Part shown: positions 39,451-49,226 of the stretch, in pieces | Layout of the letters: every line of letters begins with the position of its first letter | How positions within the stretch are numbered: the stretch's first letter is position 1 | Source of the DNA: Anomaloglossus baeobatrachus | Taxonomy: Eukaryota; Chordata; Amphibia; Anura; Aromobatidae | Reading direction: 5' to 3' | Length of the DNA: 64,000 nt | Assembly (NCBI RefSeq): GCF_048569485.1 | Contig: NC_134364.1 | Location: 135,116,636 to 135,180,635 of the forward strand | The notes under the pieces: generated by a model | Seen by the model: only the letters and a program-made list of their open reading frames with translations | Told to the model about the DNA's origin: nothing | The model's database searches: none | Translations under genes and position numbers: made by a program

Positions 39451-40018
39451 GATGGGAGACATTAGTACATCATGGGAGACATTACTACACAATGAAGGGA
39501 GGGGGGTAACTTGTATGTCTTTATAGAATTTAGAATGCTAAAATTACCCATCTGATGATCATATAGGGGGGCCAGGCTCAAACTCCGCTCCGGGGCTCAT
39601 CAGACTCTAGTTACACCGCTGTACACCGATATTGCCATTGGACGGCTATCTAGCACAATAGCATGCCTTTTACGTTTGTGCGCTTGTAATGGTGTAAAAG
39701 CGAGTAATGTTATATTATCTCCTCTTTTGTTCAAACAGCCAAGTATATTTTGTTGTAATTGGGATCTTTTTAGACTATTTGTATTTCCTAGTATATAAAT
39801 AATAAAATGTGCAATTCTTAATTTAGTGAAAATGACTTGCGGTAGTTCTCCGGTACAATATTATATACTCTGTAGGAACCTCTATTATAAGAGGGGAAAC
39901 CTATTGGGTTCTCAGTTGCCCACAGACTTTATGGTGGGGCAATTGTCCATGATATTTAATACGTCCTGGTTCTGTCTATGATTACTAGTAGTGATTAGTT
40001 GAAGGAAAATAAGACCTT
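39451..40018. other. No recognised feature
   Basis: A/T-rich intronic sequence. I see no coding region, inverted ends or tandem repeat beyond short runs. Confidence 0.5.
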
Positions 40019-40220
40019 GTGCGCCACTTGCAATGGAGCCGTGCCCTCCTCCACAATGGATTTGATGCAAGGGTAAATTTAACTTGGTTTTATCGTCATA
40101 AAATAAATAGTATCGGAACTGTACAACGCGTTTCGGCGAATGCCTTCTTCAGGTACATGTGCATCCGTTTGCATCAAATCCATTATGGTACAGAGTAGGG
40201 CTCCATTGCAAGTGGTGCAC
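40019..40220 (-). repeat. Inverted repeat with a hammerhead-ribozyme-like core, probably a Penelope-like end
   Basis: Arms of about 50 bp (40019-40070 and 40169-40220) pair with few mismatches: GCCACTTGCAATGGAGCC and AATGGATTTGATGCA recur inverted. Between them, on the - strand (40152 down to 40125), lies CTGAAGAA, a GGC/GCC stem with loop ATTC, then GAAACGCG. The type I hammerhead core is CUGANGA, stem II, GAAA. Penelope-like elements are known to carry such ribozymes in their terminal repeats. The middle of the first core box differs from the usual CTGATGA, so activity is doubtful. Confidence 0.45.
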
Positions 40221-40464
40221 ACCGTTTTGTTTTTTTTCCTTAGTTAATTTCCGATCGGAGCCGACTGGAAATCTCCTATTCAGAATGGTGGAGTAGCTGC
40301 CTTTGCTAGGAGAATGTCCCTGCAGCAACATATGCCTGCTTTTGCCATGTCCAGGTGAGCGCATTGAATTAGGAGCACTCTGTCTTTAACTTAACCACTG
40401 CACCCAGGAAGCGCTGTATCTTCTGTTTCGCTACAGGTTTTTCTCCAGACGCCTAATAATTCTG
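40221..40464. other. Spacer before the Tc1-type element
   Basis: Unique-looking sequence, with no feature recognised. Confidence 0.4.
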
Positions 40465-41607
40465 CACACGGTGTAGGCAAGTTGTATTTTAGAGGATTTT
40501 TTTTTTATTATTGATCAACAACTATGTTCTCAATCAACCCAAAAGACTGATAAATATCAAAGCTTAATATTTTTGGCAGTTGGAGGGGTTTTTAGATTTG
40601 GCTTCTTAGGAGGATTCTGTTTGTGCAGGTAACTATTACTGTGCAGAATTATTAGGCAACTTAATAAAAAACAAATCTATTCCCATCTCACTTGTTTATT
40701 GTCACCAGGTAAACCAATATAACTGCACAAAATTTAGAAATAAACATTTCCGACATTCAAAAACAAAACCCCAAAAAATTAGTGACCAATATAGCCACCT
40801 TTCTTTATGATGACACTCAGCAGCCGACCATCCATAGATTCTGTCATTGCTTGATCTGTTTATGATCAACTTTGCGTGCAGCAGCCACCACAGCCTCCAG
40901 ACACTGCTCCCAGAGGTGCACTGTTTTCCCTCCCTGTAGATCTCACATTTTATGAGGGACCACAGGTTCTCTATGGGGTTCAGATCAGGTGAACAAGGGG
41001 GCCATGTCATTATTTTTTCATCTTTTAGACCTTTACTGGCCAGCCACACTGTGGAGTAGTTGGATGCATGTGATGGAGCTTTGTCCTGCATGAAAATCAT
41101 GTTTTTCTTGAACGATACCAACTTCTTCCTGTGTCACTGCTTGAAGAAGTTGTCTTCTAGAAACTGGCAGTAGGTCTGGGAGTTGAGCTTCACTCCATCC
41201 TCAACCCAAAAAGGTCCCACAAGTTCATGTTTGATGATACCAGCAGGGCTGTGGAGTCGGAGTCGGAGCTCATTTTGGTGGAGTCGGAGTCTGTATAAAA
41301 CGCACCGACTCCGACTCCTAGAATATATAATAAATTGGGCACAGTAGTGCAATGCAGAATGTGCTGAATGTTGTTTCATAGGAATTTGGGAAAGTTATGA
41401 AATGTCCTATAAATGTCTGCTCTATTCCTTATCTAAGGCTACATTCACACACAGAGTTTTTGCTGCGTTTTTTGAGGATACGTTTTTCAGCTGCAAAAGC
41501 AGATCAGCTTTTTAAAAAAAACGCATCACCTGAAAGGTTTTTGAGCTCATAAATAATGCTTTCAATAGCAAAAGCAGATTAGAAAAACACCACAAACTGA
41601 AAATGAT

Positions 41608-43303
41608 GTGTCTGAATGTCCTGTCTTGTCACCCATTGCCTTTGCTGGATGCCCAGAGTCACTGCATTTCACTGAATTATTTTGCCATCAATATTCAATG
41701 TTTGTAAAGAAGAAAGAAATTGTTACCAAGTCACTGGCAGTAACAGATAGTAAAGCTCATCACAGCAGCCAGCTTCTCCAGGCCTTAGTGGAAAAAGTTC
41801 TGCAAGATTACCAACTCAAAAAAGAACAGGTTCTTGCTATTGTAACGAACAATGCTTCACACATAAGTACAATTAAACTGATGAATGAGAGTAATGGACA
41901 ACAGCTAAAAGAACATTTAGGATTCAGTATGTGTGAGATGGAGCCACAGCGCTGCTCATGTAACGGAGGAACAAACAGATATTACAACAGAAGAACAGCA
42001 AAATGATACTTTAGGATTAGATGATCTTGTTGAAGCTGCTTCAAAACACTTTCATATTCATCACATGCGCTGTGTTGTGCACACGCTGCAGCTGGCAATG
42101 AAAGAGTCTGCAAGACCGGGACCCCGGTTTCACACATCCGGCTTTTCGCCGGTTTGGCGGATGCGGCGCACTCCAGTACAGTGTATACAGTACAGTGGCA
42201 GCTCGACAAACGCCGGTCACATGCTGTCATGTGACCGGAGCATGTGACCCGGAAGTTGCGGTGCTGCCACTGTACTGTATCGTACTGTACTGGCGTGCGC
42301 CACATCCGACAAACCGTCGAAAGGCCAGATGTGTGAAACTGGGCTGACATGCTGGAAATCTAATTGGAAAAGTGAGGAAGTTGGTTATTGCTGCCAGAAC
42401 CCCTAAAATTGATTCCATCTTGAGGAGATGTGCTGGGAAAGGGGCAATTGTTGATCAAGCCACTCGGTGAGGCAGAACTTATTTAATGATTGAGCGATTG
42501 CTTGAACTAAAATTGTTTCTTATAGATATGGTGAACCCTCAAGTAACATTAAATGAAGGTCAATGGACACAGGTGGCTAAATTGAAGGAATTGCTTAATC
42601 ACCCATTTACCGTGACTAAAAAATTACAAGCTGAGGATTTAACTCCTGGCATTTTCATAAAGGAATGGAAGAACTTGCTATTTTGTCTGTCCCAAAGAGG
42701 AGGTTTAATCGCAGATGGCATTTCTGCTTCAATGAAATGGAGAGATACACAGCTATTGGAAAATAAAATTTCTTCTGGCAGCTGTTTATGTGGACCCAAG
42801 TCATCGTATACTGCTTGATGATCAACAGCTTACTAAAGGAAAAGAAGCTTTGAGTGAGGTAGCAGTTAGGATGAGCGGCTACAGGACTGCCAGGCGCAAG
42901 AGGACTTGGGGCCTGACAGTGCTACTGCTGCCATATCTTCATCCTCATCAGATGATGAGTTTAACATTGACAGGTATTTGGATGACATGGAGCAGGCAAA
43001 GCGTTGCCGCAAGGAAAAAGATTTCCCTCCGTCTCCTATAGCAGCAGATTGACCAGATTTCAGCAACATTTTTCACTTCCTCTCAAAGAAATAGAAAAAT
43101 TCAACAAAACTGACTGTGCATGAGGCAATTCCTTTATACCCGGAAATTGTTAGAGATGTTGCCCATGTGGTTATTGCTTTGCCTCCAGCCCAAGTTACTG
43201 TAGAGAGGTTGTTCTCTAGCCTTAAAATTATTAGGCCAGATTTAAGTCATCTGTGAAGGAGGATCTGATGGAGGCAATTCTATTTCTTACAACAAATTCA
43301 TAG
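41608..43303 (+). pseudogene. hAT transposase remnant
   Basis: Recognisable hAT core pieces lie in order in different frames. First is a catalytic-domain segment, KAHHSSQLLQALVEKVLQDY, then a HHMRCVVHTLQLA segment (42060-42100). After the nested MITE comes AGNLIGKVRKLVIAARTPKI. Next is a long segment from about 42486 (MIERLLELKLFLIDMVNPQV onward). Last is the C-terminal dimerisation motif LPPAQVTVERLFSSLKIIRP near 43180-43240, ending at a TAG at 43301-43303. The N-terminal BED-finger part expected upstream is not seen. At least two frame changes plus the MITE make it non-functional. An identified DNA transposon gene, not host. Confidence 0.85.
42117..42345. mobile_element. MITE of 229 bp inside the hAT transposase
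   Basis: Inverted ends (GGTTTCACACATCCGGC on the left; GCCAGATGTGTGAAACTGGG on the right) bound a palindromic GC-rich interior. GAC occurs on both sides (42114-42116 and 42346-42348), consistent with a 3-bp target duplication. The hAT coding sequence continues in the same frame after it, so it was inserted into an already resident hAT copy. Confidence 0.75.
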
Positions 43304-43365
43304 ACTACACAAATGTTATTTACTATGTTTTTGTTGAAATCTGTTTTTTTGCCACTTACATAGTG

Positions 43366-43405
<40 letters not shown>

Positions 43406-43509
43406 CTTATATTTAAGTGAAAAATATACAACTTTAGAACACAAAAAACTAATAAATTGTAAATATGTAATACAATATGTAATTATATATATACACAAGA
43501 AATATATGT

Positions 43510-43946
43510 AATCTACTGTATATTACATATTGTATAACATATTTACAATTTGCAGAGGGAAAGGGGGTAATCCAGCTCACCGTACTGCCTTGCTGGTGTG
43601 TTCCAAATCCTGCGCACGGATTTGACTTGGCAGTCAATCAATAATAGAAAAGGAAAAGAGTTCCAGCGCCAGGCGCTGGAACTCTTTTCCTTTTATATTT
43701 CCAATTTATTAGTTTTTTGTGTTCTAAAGTTGTATCCAATAAATATATTTTATGTTCTATCCAAATATCTTGATTATTGTATCATAAAAATTAAATGTCT
43801 GATGTTCACATACACATGTTCATGTACAACAATAAATTTTTCACTTAACTGTAAGCAATATATGTAGGAGTAGGAGTTGGAGTCGGTGCAAGGGAAATTG
43901 AGGAGTTGGAGTCGAAGGTTTGGCTTACCGACTCCACAGCCCTGGA
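43510..43946. other. AT-rich inverted repeat in the 3' part of the hAT element
   Basis: ACTTTAGAACACAAAAAACT (about 43432) recurs inverted near 43715-43735, and TGTAATACAATATGTAAT (about 43464) recurs inverted near 43515-43540. The gap in the right arm is exactly the 150-bp insertion. The inverted repeat therefore predates that insertion. The terminal GGAGTTGGAGTCGG repeats (43870-43920) belong to the hAT end. Confidence 0.6.
43552..43701 (-). mobile_element. Penelope-like 3'-end fragment forming a perfect hairpin
   Basis: This 150-bp piece interrupts one arm of an AT-rich inverted repeat of the hAT 3' region (left arm about 43425-43485; right arm 43510-43551 continuing at 43702-43737). CAATTT occurs at both edges (43546-43551 and 43702-43707). 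It ends in a perfect 23-bp inverted repeat (43648-43670 and 43672-43694) around AGTTCCAGCGCC. GCGCTGGA plus a T-rich tail resembles the end of the larger Penelope-like element at 59260. Family assignment is inference. Confidence 0.45.
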
Positions 43947-45155
43947 TCCCAGCCCATACCAGTGCCCACCTTCACCTTGCTGGCGTCTGAGTCGGAGTGG
44001 AGCTCTCTGCCCTTTACTGATCCAGCCTCTGGCCCATCCATCTGCCCATCAAGAGTCACTCTCATTTCATCAGTCCATAAAACCTTTGAAAAATCAGTCT
44101 TCAGATATTTCTTGGCCCAGTCTTGACGTTTTATCTTCTGTTTCTTGGTCAGAGGTGGTGGTTTTTCAGCCTTCGTTACCTTGGCCATGTCCCTGAGTAT
44201 GGCACACCTTGTGCTTTTTGATACTCCAGTAACGTTGCAGCTCTGAAATATGGCCAAACTGGTGGCAAATGGCATCTTGGCAGCTTCACGCTTGATTTTC
44301 CTCAGTTTATGGGCAGTTATTTTGCGCCTTTTTTGCCCAACACGCTTCTTGCGACCCAGTTGGCTATTTGCCATGAAACGCTTGATTGTTCGGTGATCAC
44401 GCTTCAAAAGTTTGTCAATTTCAAGACTGCTGCATCCCTCTGCAAGACATCTCACAATTTTGGACTTTTCAGAGCCCGTCAAATCTCTCTTCTGACCCAT
44501 TTTGACAAAGGAAAGGAAGTTGCCTAATAATTAAGCACCCCTTATATAGGGTGTTGATGTCACTACACCGCACCCCTCCTCGTTACAGAGATGCACATCC
44601 CCTGATTTACTTAATTGGTAGTTGGCTCTCAGCCTATACAGCTTGGTGTAGGACAACATGTATCAAACGTATCATGTGATCAAAATACTCATTTGCCTAA
44701 TAATTCTGCACACAGTGTAGTGGTGATTAGTGATAGACGGACCCGCAGATACCTGGGTTTGGCGAGTCCAACTGCATTTTAAAAAAAAAACAACAAAAAG
44801 ATTCAGGCCCGGAATTAATCCAAGGTATCTGGCCAATTGCTGGACCCATATAAGTCTATAGGGACCCAAATCAGGCGCTTTAAAATGGTGGTAGAAGGGA
44901 TAGGGGGGATTTAAGCAAGCGTGTTATACTTAACAGTCTCCTGTGCTGCTGTAACGCTACTTCCGAGGCCGCTGATTAACCTCATATATAGCCACTGCTT
45001 CCCTTGCCCACTAGCAGTCCCAGCGTCTGATTATTTGCAGGCAGTCCAACCCTACCACCCTCTGTGACAGCGTGTCTGACTGCAGTCAATCACAGACACT
45101 GTGTGTGTCCATATCGTGGTGTAAAAATAAATAAAAAAATTGGCATAGGGTCTCC

Positions 45156-46265
45156 TGTTGTGAATACGTTTTCCAGTTTGGGGCTCCCTCTTGTGGTCAG
45201 TGCTGGCGGTGCAGTTGATGTGTGGAATGAAAGCCACACACCTGTGGAGGACTGGCAATCTGGGTCAGATTGGGCTATTTAACCGAGTAGTTTTCTCTTG
45301 TTACTTGTCGGTGCTCAATGGTCTCCTGTGTGTTAAGGACATTGTGTAACCAGCCCTGCTCCCTACCAGAACTCCTCTCAGATAAATGGTCTTTGTACCT
45401 CTGCTGTTTGTTTTCCACTTTCTAGTTGTTTTTTCTGTTTTGCTACTAATGCTTGATTCCTATTTTGTCTGTGTGGAGTTCTTGGTGGAATGGGATCATT
45501 CCCTGCTGGGAGTGTCTGTACTTAGCTCCATGATTCTGCAAGGTATCGTGTTTGAGAGGGGAGCCAGCACGATCTGAAAATGGCATGCATCATATAAAAA
45601 GTGCAAATTCACAGATTTATGCCAACTGTACTGTAATATAAATGAGATTTTTAGCAAATAATTGATCAATTCTTTGAGCCACCCCTGCCAACGTTACGGC
45701 AAATCTCAATGGGGGGTCCTACACTATATTCTGTATTTCATGTGCCATGCGGCCTCCTAGATAAAGGTATTGTGTTTGTCATGCTTGGTATTAATTCATT
45801 CCCTCATCTGTATGTGTTTTTGGATCCCAGTAACATCACATTGCCGATACAGTGGGGGAGAGGTTGTGTGACCTCAGGATTTTTCCATATCAGAAGTGCT
45901 GGTATATATTAGGGTTTTTTACGGCTGCAGACAGTTGTGCCTTTCTATCCTTTCCTATAAAGATAGTTTGGGCCTCACCTTTGCTGAATCTGTCTTTTCT
46001 AGCTTTGTATTGTATTTTTCTATATCACCGTAGCCTTTACATGTGGGGGGCTATCTATCTATCTTCGGGGACTGCTCCAAGGCAGATTAGCTTTCTTATA
46101 TCTCTATCTGTGAGAATATTTAGTTCTCCAGCTGTGTCGAGACGACTAGGTCATCGTAGGCTCGTCCCACGGCTATTTCTAGTTGTGTGTCAGGATTAGG
46201 TCTGCAATCCGTTAAAGTTCCAGCCACTCTGATACCATTTGGGATTCTTCATTTTTTGATCCGCC
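45156..46265 (+). mobile_element. Fossil solo LTR of a frog LTR retrotransposon
   Basis: It starts TGTTGTGAATACG and contains GGGGCTCCCTCTTGTGGTCA (45180-45199), a sequence I associate with abundant frog Ty3/gypsy-type LTRs. No internal coding region accompanies it, so it appears to be a solo LTR. It is broken and carries a nested insertion (45555-45765). The right end is approximate. Family is from recall, so confidence is modest. Confidence 0.45.
45555..45765. mobile_element. Short retroposon inserted into the fossil LTR
   Basis: About 211 bp, flanked by a 13-bp direct repeat, GGTATCGTGTTTG (45542-45554) and GGTATTGTGTTTG (45766-45778), with one mismatch. LTR-type sequence resumes after it. 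The long imperfect duplication fits target-primed retroposition. The interior (CCACCCCTGCCAACGTTACG and following) resembles a repeat seen elsewhere in frogs; I cannot name its family. Confidence 0.65.
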
Positions 46266-47440
46266 TCGGTCCCTGAATCAGTCTCCCCATATTGTGATAC
46301 CCAGCATAGATAAGCATACGGCTGCAGCCCCCATCCGTGTACTTATCTTGACTGTGTATCATAATAAGATGGATCCCATGCAGCTTTTATTTTTAATTAT
46401 TTAAATTAATAAAAAAAAAATAATGGCGTGCAGTCCCCTACAATTTTGATACACAGCCATGATAAAGCCAACAGCTGGTGCCTGGTATTCTCAGGCTGGG
46501 GGAGATGCATGGTTATTGGCCCCCACCAGCCTAAAAATAGCAGCCTGCCGCTGCCCAGAATTGTTGCATCCATTAGATGCGACAATCCTGACATTTTACC
46601 TGACTTATCCTGATTTCCCTGGTGCAGTGGCAATCGGGTTAATATAAGTGGTTAATGACACCTCACAGCTGCCACTAAGCCTTATATTAGTAATGGGGAG
46701 GGTCTATAACACCCCCATTACTAATCCAGTAGTTGAAAGGAGAATAAAAAAGTTTATTTGAACAAAAAAAACCCGACTTCAGCCCTCATTCACCAATTTT
46801 TGTTTTTTTAAAAAAATACAAAAGGTCCGCCATAATCCATTGTGACGTCCCACGACGTTCTCCAAATGCGAACCTGAAAAGACATAAAAAAAGAAAATTA
46901 TTCAATAAAGATGAGACCCTCTTTTTTTTCAAATTTATTTCCCTGTCCAATCTCTAATCCTTGTCTGCTGTAATCCAATTAGGGGGGCCCATGTCGATCC
47001 CATACTGCTGACACATTCAATGGAGAACAGAACGTTCGCCATTGATTGTGAGAGCAGCCCCTGCAGGCACACAGACACTACTGTGTATGCTACACTGCAG
47101 TCACCTGGTCCTCATAAGGTCAGCCCAGGCCACCGCACTTGCGCCCTCAGCAGTGTTTGTGTGTGTGTGTGGGTGTGGCTGTGAAGTCATGGCTTCATCG
47201 AAGTATCCAATGAACTCTGATGACCTCCTGACAACACCCGCGCTACCGGGGATGTCATAACAGTAATGTCAAAGGTTTATCAGAGTTCACAATGAGCTCC
47301 GATGAACCTGTGAAGTCACTGTCGCGACGCCTGCGGTAGGGCGGGTGTCGCCAGGAGGTCATCCGCGTTCATTGGATACTCTGATGACCTCCTGACATCA
47401 CTGCACAAACACTGCTGGATGCTCACCTGTTCCTGGCGCT

Positions 47441-47907
47441 GATGTCTCCAGAGTTGCTTTTGCTTGCAGGTCCTTGGTGCAGTGAATATGCAATGAGCAT
47501 AATGAGCGGGGGTCAGAAGCAAGTGATAGCAGAGCCGAAGACAGCAGCTCTGGAGACAGGGGAGTATAGAAATTCATTTTATTTCAAAGACACTGTTTTC
47601 TCTGGTACGTGTCACACTGATGTCACACGGATCACATCAGTGTGCGGCCCGTGTGACACCCATGCTGCTGGCCAAAAATCACACGTGTGCATGCGGGGCC
47701 ACACAGTCCATGTGAAAACACGGATGTATGAGTAACCCCACAGAATAACATGGGTGCGTGTGGCATCAGTGTTATAAACAGATGTCACACATAGCTGAAA
47801 CACGGACGACTGAAAGGGGCCATAAAAGAGCAAGCGGGCTGTCCTTATTCTATAGGCTGTGATGCTATGTTGTAGCATTGAATCTTGATACCTTTTTATA
47901 TTTGCAG
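47441..47907. other. 3' part of intron 1
   Basis: 47600-47815 is rich in CACACGG/CCGTGTG motifs and looks like a decayed short DNA element, without clear ends. A branch-point and pyrimidine region leads into the exon 2 acceptor at 47907. Confidence 0.4.
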
Positions 47908-47980
47908 AAAGAAGTTCATCCGTATTATAATCTGAATGTGACTGTGTTACGAGCCCGAAATATTAAAGGCGTGGACATGT
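47908..47980 (+). CDS. pla2g4f: Exon 2 of the cPLA2 zeta-like gene, first strand of the C2 domain
   Basis: A pyrimidine-rich tract and TTTGCAG (ending 47907) precede 73 bp encoding KEVHPYYNLNVTVLRARNIK, then GVDM plus one base. GTAAGT follows at 47981. The pattern PYY-x-L-x-V-x-VLRA-x-NI-x-G-x-D is the start of the C2 domain in the PLA2G4E/F group, where the next residues are typically L/S-S-K-A-D-C-Y-V. The leftover T fits a phase-1 intron splitting that L or S codon. Exon 1 ends in phase 0 and this exon reads from its first base, so the two join in frame. No exon with the following C2 segment was found in the remaining 16 kb, so intron 2 must be longer than that. This exon is the strongest evidence for a real gene in the window. 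Assignment to zeta rather than a sister paralogue is inference from recalled sequences. Confidence 0.8.
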
Positions 47981-48476
47981 GTAAGTTGCAAAGAATTACT
48001 ATTTTAAAGACAAATTGTTGGAATGTAATTGTTTCCACATTTTTATATAGGAGTGACATTGTTTGTTTCCTAGGGAGCTTGTCCTCAAAGTATTCACAAT
48101 TATCATTCTGTCGAAATAACTAATAATATACTGTATGAGAAGCTTCATTGGAGCAAAAATTAGAGGACCTGCTGCTGAAGTTTCTCTGATCTATCCTCTG
48201 TACTCCTCCAGCCGGTGCTGTTCCAAGGATTCTGGAAGTGTTTTATGCCTTCTGGTACTATAGTGCACACAGTCCACAAACTCTCCCTGCAAGAAACAGG
48301 GCAAATACCATAGAAATTCCCTCTGGTCATTTACTTTTTCACCTCTATAACACTGGCCAATCAAAACACTGTGGCGTCCTAGATAGGTGAGAGGGGGAAA
48401 TACCCACAGAGGAATTTCCCGATGCCGCCTGGCTCAGGGAGTTCTCGCCTTGCAGATGCTGCATCCTTTCCTGCTA
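47981..48476 (+). other. 5' part of intron 2
   Basis: Starts with the GTAAGT donor. I recognise no repeat or further exon in this stretch. Confidence 0.5.
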
Positions 48477-48480
48477 TTAA

Positions 48481-49222
48481 AGGGAACCTGTCAGGTAATT
48501 CATGTTCTAACCTACTGTAGTAGCAGTGTGATGTGTGGCCTAGTAACCCCTTCCTACCCATCCCTGTGTTGTAATATTGGGTAATATGAATGTATAAAAA
48601 TGTTTTATTACTTATGTGTACCCTATATAGATGCCCAGGGGACTAGAGACCTGTGCTATCGCATCGCCCTGTGGGCGTTTGCATGTTTTCCGTAGTATCA
48701 CGTCCCTGTGAGTGATACCATGGATTTACATGACCGATGTCCTGTCACTCCTTGAGATCCCGCACGTGCGCACTTACCATTCCCGCAGCCTTGTTATCCG
48801 GGAGCTCGCTTCTCGTCTTCAGACGCGCACTGCGCATGCTCAGAAGACTTCTGCGGTTCCGGTCATGCGCATAGCACGTCTGAAGACAAGAAGTAAACAC
48901 CCGGATAAGAAGGCAGCGGGAATGGTAAGTGCGCACGTGCGGGATTCCAGGAGCTGAGGGTGACATTGCACATGTAAATCTATGGTATCACGCCCACAGG
49001 GGCCTGATACCACGGAAAACATGCAAACGCCCACGGGGTGAAGCAACACCCATGGAGCTAGAGACCTGCTCATTTACATAGGGTACACATAAGTAATAAA
49101 ACATATTTTTATACATGCACATTTCACACTATTGCAACACAGGGATGGGTAGGACGGGGTTACTAGCACACACATCACACTGCTACTAGGTTACAACACA
49201 TATGGGACCTGACAGGTTCCCT
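48481..49222. mobile_element. Long-palindrome DNA element flanked by TTAA
   Basis: The ends are AGGGAACCTGTCAGGT and its inverse, with TTAA at 48477-48480 and 49223-49226. The whole 742 bp folds on itself: the outer arms (48481-48720 and 48960-49222) and the inner GATCCCGCACGTGCGCACTTACCATTCC-type arms (from about 48757 and 48920) both pair. TTAA duplication is typical of piggyBac and Kolobok elements, and Kolobok is common in frogs. No transposase is present. Confidence 0.8.
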
Positions 49223-49226
49223 TTAA

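Larger units (their letters stand above)
41244..43944 (+). mobile_element. hAT element inserted in the Tc1-type transposase gene
   Basis: The ends are CAGGGCTGTGGAGTCGG on the left and its inverse on the right (ending CCACAGCCCTG at 43944). They are followed inward by several GGAGTCGGAGT repeats. An 8-bp target duplication flanks the element: GATACCAG (41236-41243) and GATCCCAG (43945-43952), one mismatch. Eight base pairs is the hAT standard. Length is 2701 bp, including a nested MITE (42117-42345), a Penelope-like fragment (43552-43701) and a TA microsatellite (about 43368-43400). The left 200 bp (41433-41600) also hold a decayed repeat beginning AAGGCTACATTCACACACAG. Confidence 0.92.
40702..44500 (-). 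pseudogene. Tc1-type transposase, interrupted and frameshifted (DD37E by my count)
   Basis: The N-terminal half (44500 down to about 43953) starts MGQKRDLTGSEKSKIVRCLA. It has a paired helix-turn-helix region, a basic linker (GRKKRVGQKRRK) and the first catalytic Asp in WTDE (about residue 144). The hAT insertion interrupts it just after GWD. The C-terminal half resumes at about 41235 and is frameshifted near 41125. In the 41121-40702 frame the second Asp is in MQDKAPSH and the Glu in SPDLNPIENLW. I count 37 residues between them, against 34 in classic Tc1, so this resembles the DD37E group reported in vertebrates. The frame is also disturbed after IYREGKQ. Not functional. Confidence 0.85.
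40465..44718 (-). mobile_element. Tc1/mariner-type element split by a hAT insertion
   Basis: The terminal regions carry the paired internal motif seen in IR/DR-type Tc1 elements. On the left it is TGTGCAGAATTATTAGGCAA near 40640. On the right TTGCCTAATAATT occurs near 44518 and 44694, the outer copy followed by CTGCACACAGTGTA up to 44718. Without the 2.7-kb hAT insert the element is about 1.55 kb, the usual Tc1 size. The left extremity is abnormal: the outermost motif is reversed (see findings). The flanking TA duplication cannot be confirmed for that reason. Confidence 0.85.
44733..47440 (-). repeat. Unclassified anuran interspersed repeat, copy 2, split by a fossil LTR
   Basis: 44733-45155 and about 46280-47060 match the 36863-37672 repeat in the opposite orientation, in the expected reverse order of parts. 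Continuing sequence to about 47440 has an internal inverted repeat: the TATCCAATGAACTCTGATGA region near 47203-47250 pairs with about 47335-47385. No coding region was found. The gap in the middle is the LTR listed next. Confidence 0.55.
34230..47907 (+). other. pla2g4f: Intron 1 of the pla2g4f-like gene, 13.7 kb, made almost wholly of repeats
   Basis: The intron is bounded by GTGAGT at 34230 and TTTGCAG ending at 47907. It contains two minisatellite arrays within its first 2.6 kb, then interspersed repeats, MITEs, a Tc1/hAT nest and a fossil LTR, each listed separately. The first 225 bp (34230-34455) look unique, with AATAAA-like A/T-rich sequence near 34370-34440, and carry no recognisable element. 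Confidence 0.7.
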
